Assembly: GCA_910588455.1 (NCBI GenBank)
Contig: CAJUPG010000011.1
Location: forward strand, 1 to 35,079
Reading direction: 5' to 3'
DNA from: an uncultured Oscillospiraceae bacterium
GTDB lineage: Bacteria; Bacillota; Clostridia; Oscillospirales; Oscillospiraceae
Length of the DNA: 35,079 bases
Shown here piece after piece: positions 23,574-30,737 of the stretch; position 1 is the first letter of the stretch; every line of letters starts with the position of its first letter. A program made the translations under genes and the position numbers. The notes below the pieces were generated by a model. It was not told the origin of the DNA and did not search any database. It saw nothing but the letters and a program-made list of their open reading frames with translations.

Positions 23574-25088
23574 ATGTCCGAACAAAAGAATTCCCAGCAG
23601 ACCCCCGAAAACGCCCAGGAGAATCTGTCTCAGCTGCTGCAAATCCGCCGGGACAAGCTCAAGGAGCTCCAGGAGAGCGGGAACGATCCCTTCCAGATTA
23701 CCAAATACGTGTCCGACAGCGATAGCGCCCAGATCAAGGCCAACTTCGACGCCATGGAAGAACAGCCCGTCTCCCTGGCCGGACGTCTCATGTCCAAGCG
23801 GGGCATGGGCAAGGTCTCCTTCTGCGATTTGCAGGACAAGAGCGGCCGCATCCAGCTCTACGCCCGGAAAGATGAGATGGGCGAGGAGGAGTACAACCGC
23901 TTCAAAAAGCTGGACATCGGCGACATTGTGGGCGTAAAGGGCGTGGTATTCCGCACCCAGCGGGGGGAAATGTCCGTGCGCTGCCAGCAGGTCACCCTGC
24001 TCAGCAAGTCCCTGCTCCCCCTGCCGGAGAAATTCCACGGCCTGACCAACACCGAGCTGCGCTACCGCCAGCGCTACGTGGACCTGATCGTCAACCCCGA
24101 CGTGAAGCGCAATTTTGTGATCCGCTCCCAGTTTATCAAGCACGTCCGGGACTTTATGGACGGCCGGGGCTTCATAGAGGTGGAGACCCCCGTATTGAAC
24201 ACCATCTCCGGCGGCGCCACCGCCCGCCCCTTCATCACCCACCACAATACCCTGGACATTGATATGTTCATGCGCATTGCCACCGAGCTGCCCCTGAAGC
24301 GGCTGATCGTAGGCGGGATGGACCGGGTGTATGAGATTGGGCGCATCTTCCGCAATGAGGGCATGGACCCCAAGCACAACCCGGAGTTTACCACCATCGA
24401 GCTCTACCAGGCCTACGCCGACTTCAACGACATGATGGACCTGTTTGAGGATCTGCTCTCCTCCGCCGCCCAGAAGCTTCTGGGAACCTATCAGCTGCAA
24501 TGGCAGGGAGAGGATATCGACCTGACCCCCGGCTGGCCCCGGATGCCCATGCACGAGGCGGTCAAGCAGTACTGTGGGATAGACTTTATGGCCATCTCCT
24601 CCGACGAAGAGGCGGTCGCCGCCGCCAAGGCCATTGGGGTGGAGCTTCCAGAAACGGCGGACAAGACCTGGGGCAACGCTTTGTACGAGTGCTTTGACCA
24701 GAGAGTGGAGGATCAGCTCATTCAGCCCACCTTCATCACCATGCACCCGGTGGACGTGTCCCCCCTGGCCAAGCGCTCTCCGAAGGACCCCCGGCTCACC
24801 GAGCGGTTCGAGCTGTTCATCTGCCGCAGCGAGATGGGCAACGCCTTCTCCGAGCTCAACGATCCCATCGACCAGCGCCAGCGCTTTCAGAAGCAGGTGG
24901 AACTGCGGGACAAGGGCGACGACGAAGCCGGCATGATGGACGACGACTTTATCACCGCTTTGGAGTACGGGCTGCCGCCTACGGGCGGCCTGGGCATCGG
25001 CATTGACCGCTGCGTGATGATGCTGACCAACTCCGACTCCATTCGGGAGGTTATTCTCTTCCCCACGATGAAGCCGCTGGAAAACTGA
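23574..25088 (+). CDS. lysS: Lysyl-tRNA synthetase, class II
   Basis: 504 residues, normal length. Charges tRNA-Lys. An N-terminal helix, the OB-fold anticodon-binding domain at about 65-150 (VSLAGRLMSKRGMGKVSFCD), then the class II core: motif 1 around 195-220 (FIEVETPVLNTISGGATARP), motif 2 around 255-282 (GRIFRNEGMDPKHNPEFTTIE in pieces) and motif 3 near the C-terminus (GLGIGIDRCVMMLTN). The ATG at 23574 has AGGAG 8 nt before it; a GTG three codons earlier overlaps that site and is not favoured. Followed by a hairpin terminator. Confidence 0.97.
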   Translation: MSEQKNSQQTPENAQENLSQLLQIRRDKLKELQESGNDPFQITKYVSDSDSAQIKANFDAMEEQPVSLAGRLMSKRGMGKVSFCDLQDKSGRIQLYARKDEMGEEEYNRFKKLDIGDIVGVKGVVFRTQRGEMSVRCQQVTLLSKSLLPLPEKFHGLTNTELRYRQRYVDLIVNPDVKRNFVIRSQFIKHVRDFMDGRGFIEVETPVLNTISGGATARPFITHHNTLDIDMFMRIATELPLKRLIVGGMDRVYEIGRIFRNEGMDPKHNPEFTTIELYQAYADFNDMMDLFEDLLSSAAQKLLGTYQLQWQGEDIDLTPGWPRMPMHEAVKQYCGIDFMAISSDEEAVAAAKAIGVELPETADKTWGNALYECFDQRVEDQLIQPTFITMHPVDVSPLAKRSPKDPRLTERFELFICRSEMGNAFSELNDPIDQRQRFQKQVELRDKGDDEAGMMDDDFITALEYGLPPTGGLGIGIDRCVMMLTNSDSIREVILFPTMKPLEN

Positions 25089-25096
25089 ACAAGCAA

Positions 25097-25131
25097 AAAC
25101 CCCTGTTCCACTTGAATTGGGACAGGGGTTT
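25097..25131 (+). terminator. Terminator of greA-lysS
   Basis: AAACCCCTGTTCC and GGGACAGGGGTTT pair over 13 bp with one T-G, around a 9-nt loop, 9 nt after the lysS stop. The T-run is short (TTTAT), and the A-run on the left suggests it may work both ways. Confidence 0.75.
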
Positions 25132-25137
25132 ATAGTG

Positions 25138-25230
25138 CACCTTGTACTTGCGGAACACGGAGCCGGCCAGTTCGCCGTACTCCTTGTCCTCAAACCAGGC
25201 AGGTGCGCTCCAGCCTGCGCCATATACTTT
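25138..25230 (-). pseudogene. Possible coding remnant, unrecognised
   Basis: The minus strand reads YGAGWSAPAWF, then EDKEYGELAGSVFRKYK, in one frame without a start codon; a TAA lies just upstream and the frame runs on into the lysS terminator. The composition (W, Y, charged residues in good order) looks like a fragment of a real protein rather than random sequence, but I cannot name the family. It may be noise. Confidence 0.25.
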
Positions 25231-25260
25231 TCTTTCTTGTTATTTTTGAGAATTGCTCTA

Positions 25261-25289
25261 ATGACAAACCGCCGGTTTTGTGGTAGAAT
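25261..25289 (+). promoter_or_regulatory. Promoter of the third hybrid kinase
   Basis: ATGACA (25261-25266), 17-nt spacer, TAGAAT (25284-25289): five of six matches in each hexamer. About 30 nt before the GTG start. Confidence 0.55.
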
Positions 25290-25319
25290 TCAAAGGAAAG
25301 AAAAAGGGGGGCTGCCGCT

Positions 25320-27383
25320 GTGCGCAACCAGGAACCTTATTCCATTGAGAAAATTCTGCAAATACTGTGCCAGTCCCCGGGGGCGGGGCGGGAGACAGGG
25401 GCCGGAGACCCCTTCCTCCAGTTCATGGACGAGATGCCCGGCGGCTTCCTGATCTACCGTGCGGACCAGAGCGAGGAACTGCTTTACGCCAACCAGGGGC
25501 TGCTGCGGATGTTCCAGTGCGGGAGCATGGAGGAACTCCGGGCGATGACAGACAACTCCTTCCGGGGGCTGGTCCATCCCGACGACCGTGCGGCCGTGCA
25601 GGAGAGCATCCAGCGGCAGATTGCCGCCAGCAAATATGACCTGGATTACGTGGAGTACCGGGCCTGCCGCCGGGACGGCTGTGTGCGCTGGATTGAGGAT
25701 TACGGCCACTTTGTCCACAGCGAGGCCATCGGCGATATTTTCTATGTGTTCCTGGGGGACGCCACCGACAAAAAGGAACGGCTGGACAAAAAGGCCAGAC
25801 GGCAGATGGAGGTCATTGAGGGCCTCAGCGTCAACTATGAATCCATCTGCTACGTGGACCTGGACCATGATATCGTGACGCCCTACCGCCTCAGCGGCCG
25901 GAACGCGGCCCTGTTTGACGGGCGGCTCCAGGACCGGCCCTACTCCTGGTATACCCAGCAGTATATCGCAGCCAGGGTCCACCCGGAGGACCGGACCCTG
26001 GTGGAGCGGGGCACCGCGCCCAATTACATCCGGGAAAAGCTGGCGGAGCACCGTACCTACTACTTCAACTACCGGGTCCTGGCCGGGGATGAGCTGCAAT
26101 ATATCCAGCTTCGGGTGGTCAACGCAGACCCCCAGCAGGATGTGAAGCACGTGGTACTGGGCTACCGCCGGGTGGACGAGGAAATGCTGAGCCAGATGAA
26201 GCAGCATGCCCTGCTGGCGGAGGCCCTGGCAAAGGCCAATCTGGCCGTGAACAGCCAGAACACTTTTTTGTCCAATATGTCCCACGATATGCGTACCCCC
26301 CTCCACGCCATATTCGGCTTCACCTCCCTGGCCAAGCTGAACCTGAACAAGCCCCAGGAGGTAACAGGCTATCTGGACCGGCTGGAGACCGCCGGGCGGC
26401 AGCTTCTGGATATGATCGAAAATCTGCTGCGGGTGTCCTGCCTGTCCGAGACCGGGGGCGTGACGGAGACGGAATGCAACCTGCGCCATGCTGTGCAGGA
26501 GATTTATGACTTTCTGCACCCCCAGGCCCAGGAAAAAAATCTCTCCTTCCATCTGGACTGCACCGGCCTGACCCACCCTCACGTCTACGCCGACGGGGAA
26601 AAGCTGCGCCAGATGCTGACCTATCTGGTCAACAACGCCGTCACCTACACCCACCCTGGTGGAAGCGTCACCATCACCGTCTCCCAGGAGGAAACCTCCA
26701 GCAGCTCCGGGGTGTACCACCTGACGGTGGAAGATACAGGTGTAGGCATCAGTCCGGAATTTCTGGACCGCATCTTCGAGCCCTTTACCCGGGAGAGAAA
26801 TTCCACCCTCAGCGGCATCCACGGCATCGGCCTGGGCCTGACCATTGCCAAGAGCATTGTCGATATGATGGGCGGCACGATCCAAATCCAAAGCGCCGTG
26901 GGCAAAGGCACCGTGTTTACCACCACCTTCCATTTCCGGCTTCAGCCCCGGCCTGCCGCCATCCAGAAATCCCTCCCCATCAAGGAGACGGCCCAGCGCA
27001 TCCTGCTGGCGGAGGACAACGAAATCAACCGAGAAATCGAGATTGAGCTGCTGGAGCAGCTTGGGTTTATAATCGACCCCGCCGAGGACGGGCAGATTGC
27101 CCTGGACAAGGTGAAGGCATCCCCGCCGGGCCATTACGACCTGGTGCTGATGGACCTGCAAATGCCGGTCATGGACGGCTGGCAGGCTTCCGAGGCAATT
27201 CGCGCTCTGCCGGACCCGATTTTGTCTCAAATCCCCATAATTGCGCTGTCGGCCAACGTGCTGCCCAGCGACCAGAAGCGCTCCAAGGAGTGCGGCATTG
27301 ACGCGCATCTGAACAAGCCCATGGACCTGCCCCTTCTGTTGGCGACCATTGAAAAGATCACCGGACTGCCCCGCCCCTCCTGA
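25320..27383 (+). CDS. Cytosolic hybrid histidine kinase (PAS-PAS-HisKA-HATPase-REC)
   Basis: 687 residues without a membrane segment. Residues about 30-155 form a PAS domain (GGFLIYRADQSEELLYANQG, LVHPDDR, and the FYVFLGDATDKKER exit), 165-285 a second PAS-like fold (HPEDR again). HisKA holds H322 in MSHDMRTP; the ATPase domain has N438, EDTGVGIS at 471-478 and GIGLGLT; the receiver carries D612 in VLMDLQMPVMDG and K666. The start is GTG at 25320 with GGGGGG 8 nt upstream. It stands alone with its own promoter and terminator and has no response regulator beside it. Same family as the two kinases at 1599-6817 but without the extra sensor or the second receiver. Confidence 0.93.
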   Translation: MRNQEPYSIEKILQILCQSPGAGRETGAGDPFLQFMDEMPGGFLIYRADQSEELLYANQGLLRMFQCGSMEELRAMTDNSFRGLVHPDDRAAVQESIQRQIAASKYDLDYVEYRACRRDGCVRWIEDYGHFVHSEAIGDIFYVFLGDATDKKERLDKKARRQMEVIEGLSVNYESICYVDLDHDIVTPYRLSGRNAALFDGRLQDRPYSWYTQQYIAARVHPEDRTLVERGTAPNYIREKLAEHRTYYFNYRVLAGDELQYIQLRVVNADPQQDVKHVVLGYRRVDEEMLSQMKQHALLAEALAKANLAVNSQNTFLSNMSHDMRTPLHAIFGFTSLAKLNLNKPQEVTGYLDRLETAGRQLLDMIENLLRVSCLSETGGVTETECNLRHAVQEIYDFLHPQAQEKNLSFHLDCTGLTHPHVYADGEKLRQMLTYLVNNAVTYTHPGGSVTITVSQEETSSSSGVYHLTVEDTGVGISPEFLDRIFEPFTRERNSTLSGIHGIGLGLTIAKSIVDMMGGTIQIQSAVGKGTVFTTTFHFRLQPRPAAIQKSLPIKETAQRILLAEDNEINREIEIELLEQLGFIIDPAEDGQIALDKVKASPPGHYDLVLMDLQMPVMDGWQASEAIRALPDPILSQIPIIALSANVLPSDQKRSKECGIDAHLNKPMDLPLLLATIEKITGLPRPS

Positions 27384-27397
27384 AGCCGGTGATATGC

Positions 27398-27445
27398 AAA
27401 AAATTCCGCCGGATGGAACTGAAATCCCATCCGGCGGAATTTTTT
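27398..27445. terminator. Bidirectional terminator between convergent genes
   Basis: A perfect 19-bp stem (left arm 27398-27416, right arm 27427-27445; core ATTCCGCCGGATGG) around a 10-nt loop, with an A-run on the left and T-run on the right. It ends the plus-strand kinase and the minus-strand MMPL operon; it reaches into the last codons/stop of the latter. Confidence 0.9.
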
Positions 27446-30400
27446 ACGCTGTTTTGGTTCGTTTTTTCCGCCGGCGAAGCAGCAATGTGCCACCTCCCGC
27501 CGCCGCGCCCGCCAGCACCAATCCGGGCAGGGGATTCAAGGGCTGTTCCTCCACCCGGACCTGGGCCGTTTGACCGGCCAGTTCCACCCGCAGGTAGGAG
27601 CCGTCCCGGACCCAGGCAGTCTTCTGCCAGCTCTCCCCGTCCAAGGAGGTCCACACCGCCGGACGGCTGTTCCCCTCTGGTACGGGCAGCCGCAGCGCCG
27701 TAAAGCTTCCTTCGGACAGGCTGATTTGCCAGCGCCCCTCCCCCACGGCTTGGGCGGACAGGACCGTCTCCGGTCCGAACCGGCCCTCCGCCAGAACGGA
27801 CCCGTCCGGGCTGGCAATGGCGGTCAGCCAGGGGGTGTACTGGGCCTCAATCACCGTGTCGAAAAGCAGAACATCTTCCTCCGGAAGCGCCCAGCTCCCA
27901 TAGAACCCGTCCCGCTCCGGCACCGGGGGGAGCCGTCCAAGATCGAGCCGGTCTCCATAGGGGAAGCTGCGCTGCTCCACGGTCTCCTCCCCTGCCCGGA
28001 AGGTCAGGGTGAAGGTCTGGAAGGGGGCGGGCAGCTTTTCCAGGGCAAGAAAGCCGTCGTAGTCCATCGGCTCCGCTTTTCCGGCGTAGCTCACGCCGTC
28101 CACGCCCCCCAGGGTCCGGCTTACAAACAGGTTTTGGGACAGCGTACCGTCCTCCTGAAGCGCCCCGGCTATGGCCCCCAGGCTGGACAGACCGTCCCGC
28201 AGCTCCACCAGAGTGCGGCATTGCACGATGTCCGTCCCCAGCCCGGCCACGCCGCCCACATAGCGCTCGCCCGTCAGGGTACACTTGGCCCAGCTCCCCT
28301 GGATGGCGGCATAGGAGCTTCCGGCCACGCCGCCCACATACTGTCCGCCGGTGCTCTCCACACCGCCGGTACTGCCGCAGCGCCGGACCAGCCCCAGGTC
28401 CATCACGCCCACAACGCCGCCCACGTTGTTTTTCCGGGCGGTGACCGGGCCATAGTTAACGCTCTCCAGTATCACCGCACTGGTCCGGTACTGGAACCGG
28501 GCGGAGGAGGACCCCTGGCTGGTCACGTCGTCCTCCGGGTCAAAATCGTACTCCACCGCCATCGCCCCGGCGATGCCGCCCACGTTTACATCGCCCGCCA
28601 CGCTGCCGAAGCTGCTGCATCCGGCCACCTGGCCCCAGGTGGTCTCCAGCTCGGCGGAGGTGTCCACAATGTAATCCTCCCGCTCCTCCGGCGCCCGCCA
28701 GGACTCTTGCAGCACATCGGCCACGGTCCGGAGCTGTCGGTTGACCTCCCGCAGGCTGCCGGTGATGCTGTCCCCGGACCGGCGCGCGGTGCGGTTCATG
28801 GCGTTCACCGCCTCGTTCAGGCCGCTAAGGGTACTGTTCAAACGGTCCTCCTGCTCATAAAAACCGCTGTCTAAATCGGGGAATATCAAGTCCGGCTCCT
28901 CCGCCAGATTTTCCAGAATATTTTTCAGGGTCCCAAAGGCGGAGGTCATAGCGTCCGTCCCTCCGGCCAGGGTGTCGAAGGCCTGACGCAGCTCCCCGGA
29001 GCTGTCCAGCACAGTGTCCCGGATCCGGTCCAGGGAGAGGATCCCGTCCTGAAGCCGCCGCAGAGCCGCCTGCATCTGCTCCCCGGAGGCGGACAGCTCA
29101 CCCAGCGCGTCCTGCAGCAGCGTCAGCGTCTCTCCCAGCTCCCCGGAGTGGTTTCCGGCCAGCACTGTGAATACCTCCCCAAAGCGCTGGAACAGAATTT
29201 TGAGGTTTTGCACCTCCCGCTGGACGGCCTCCCCGTCCGGAAGGGCCGGCTCCAGCTCCTCCAGGCTCCGGGCCGCGGAGGCGTAGGCGATGCCCAGCTC
29301 CCGCCAGGCAATGCGGAGCTCTTCCATGGCCTCCTCCAGCTCCCGGTCGCTGCCCAGGGAATCGGGCAGAAGCCGCAAGGCCTGGGTGACCCGGCTCTGG
29401 GCGGTATGCAGGTTGTCCATGGCCTTTTCCAGCGCCCCCAGAGCGGACCGGATCTGCATGGACAGAATATCCCCCTCCTGGTCCGCCGCCTCAAGGACCT
29501 CCAAGGCCCGCTCCACCTGCCGGACGCCCTGGGACAGCCGGTCCATGGCCTCCTCCAGGTCCTCCGCCGCGGGAATGGACTGGTCCAGAGTCCGGGATAT
29601 CCGGGCACTTAAGCTGTTGGCTGTGTCCACTGTGCCGGTCCCCCAGTTTTCCAGGTGGTCCGCCATGCCGGACACGTCGTTCCGGGCCAGGTCCGCCAGC
29701 TCGTTGATGCGGTCGATGTGGTCCGCCAGGGCGTTTCCGGAGGCCTGGGTGCTGTTCAGAGTCCGGTCCAGCAGAGTGCTGAGGGTGTCCAGCTCCTCTT
29801 CCAGCCTTTGCAGGGAGTCCTCTTCAAAGTGCAGCATGATATACGGCTCCATCTGCCCCGCTACGCCGCCTACGTCCTTACGGCCCTGGATGCTCCCCCG
29901 GTTGACGCAGCCGTCCACGATGCCCGACTGACGGCCCACAATGCCGCCCACATTATAGCCGGTGTGGGGATAGCCCACCGTCCCCCGGTTGGTGCAGCCC
30001 TGAATCGTACCCTTGGAGTACCCGGCGATGCCGCCGGTGTCTGTACAGGCGGGGATGTTCTCCGCGCTGTTGAGCTGTTCCAGCTCCAGGGCATCCAGCT
30101 CCGGGGAGACCTCTGCCTCCTGGGTGTTGACGCGGGCCGCGTTGGTGCAGCGGACGATGCTGCCGTAATTCTCCCCGGAAATCCCGCCGGTGTAGTGCTC
30201 CCCGGAGACGGCCCCCGCGCTGGTGCAGTTGACCAGCTGTCCGGAGGCCTCGTTGATTCCCGTGATGCCGCCCGAGCCGTCGGTTCCGGCTACAGTTCCG
30301 TCGAAGCGGCACCGGGCGATGGTCCCCCGGTTGACTCCGGCAATGCCCCCTACGGCGCGGCTGGTCCCGGCGGGCGCCACGGTTCCTGTCACAGTCAGGT

Positions 30401-30737
30401 TGGCGATGCTGGCCCCCTCCTGGACGTACCGGAACAGCCCCTGATGGGAGCCCTCCTGGGTGAGGGACAGGCCGGTGATGGTGTGTCCGCCCCCCTCAAA
30501 GGTCCCGCCGAAGGTGGGGACGCTCTCCAGGCCGGAGATGTCCAAATCCCTCTCCAGAAGGACCGTTTTGCCCTGGGACCAGGCGTCCAGGCGGCAGCTT
30601 TGGGCAAATGCCGTCCAATCCTCCGGCGTGCGGAGGAAAACGGTTTCGCTCTCCGCTCCGGCGCAGGGGAGCAGAGGGCCGCACAACAGCACAGCACTGA
30701 GCAGAACAGCCCATAGGGAACGCAGTATTTTTTTCAT
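27444..30737 (-). CDS. Exported beta-helix (GLUG-like) protein with coiled-coil insert and C-terminal anchor
   Basis: 1097 residues. Signal peptide 1-28, ending CAGA. Residues about 60-298 are repeats of the GLUG type: each turn pairs a VGGIAG-like strand with a polar N-x-G-x-I x-x-C segment, predicting a right-handed beta-helix. At about 303-675 comes a long helical, Leu/Glu/Arg-rich region with coiled-coil character. GLUG-like repeats resume at about 700-880 (NVGGIAG, NVGGVVG, YVGGVAG three times). A beta-rich segment (905-1065) leads to a short membrane helix (1069-1086) and an RRRKKR stop-transfer tail. So it is an extracellular protein held by its C-terminus. Its ATG overlaps the MMPL stop by 4 bp, so the two are made together. 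Function unknown; a partner for the transporter is inferred from context. Confidence 0.85.
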   Translation of the reverse strand: MKKILRSLWAVLLSAVLLCGPLLPCAGAESETVFLRTPEDWTAFAQSCRLDAWSQGKTVLLERDLDISGLESVPTFGGTFEGGGHTITGLSLTQEGSHQGLFRYVQEGASIANLTVTGTVAPAGTSRAVGGIAGVNRGTIARCRFDGTVAGTDGSGGITGINEASGQLVNCTSAGAVSGEHYTGGISGENYGSIVRCTNAARVNTQEAEVSPELDALELEQLNSAENIPACTDTGGIAGYSKGTIQGCTNRGTVGYPHTGYNVGGIVGRQSGIVDGCVNRGSIQGRKDVGGVAGQMEPYIMLHFEEDSLQRLEEELDTLSTLLDRTLNSTQASGNALADHIDRINELADLARNDVSGMADHLENWGTGTVDTANSLSARISRTLDQSIPAAEDLEEAMDRLSQGVRQVERALEVLEAADQEGDILSMQIRSALGALEKAMDNLHTAQSRVTQALRLLPDSLGSDRELEEAMEELRIAWRELGIAYASAARSLEELEPALPDGEAVQREVQNLKILFQRFGEVFTVLAGNHSGELGETLTLLQDALGELSASGEQMQAALRRLQDGILSLDRIRDTVLDSSGELRQAFDTLAGGTDAMTSAFGTLKNILENLAEEPDLIFPDLDSGFYEQEDRLNSTLSGLNEAVNAMNRTARRSGDSITGSLREVNRQLRTVADVLQESWRAPEEREDYIVDTSAELETTWGQVAGCSSFGSVAGDVNVGGIAGAMAVEYDFDPEDDVTSQGSSSARFQYRTSAVILESVNYGPVTARKNNVGGVVGVMDLGLVRRCGSTGGVESTGGQYVGGVAGSSYAAIQGSWAKCTLTGERYVGGVAGLGTDIVQCRTLVELRDGLSSLGAIAGALQEDGTLSQNLFVSRTLGGVDGVSYAGKAEPMDYDGFLALEKLPAPFQTFTLTFRAGEETVEQRSFPYGDRLDLGRLPPVPERDGFYGSWALPEEDVLLFDTVIEAQYTPWLTAIASPDGSVLAEGRFGPETVLSAQAVGEGRWQISLSEGSFTALRLPVPEGNSRPAVWTSLDGESWQKTAWVRDGSYLRVELAGQTAQVRVEEQPLNPLPGLVLAGAAAGGGTLLLRRRKKRTKTA

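Noticed and set aside
23535..25223. 562-codon minus-strand frame over lysS
   Set aside because: Antisense shadow of lysS. Only its first 30 codons, in another frame, look protein-like, and these are reported separately as a weak remnant.
25290..27308. 672-codon minus-strand frame over the third kinase
   Set aside because: Antisense shadow; the plus-strand kinase has complete catalytic motifs.
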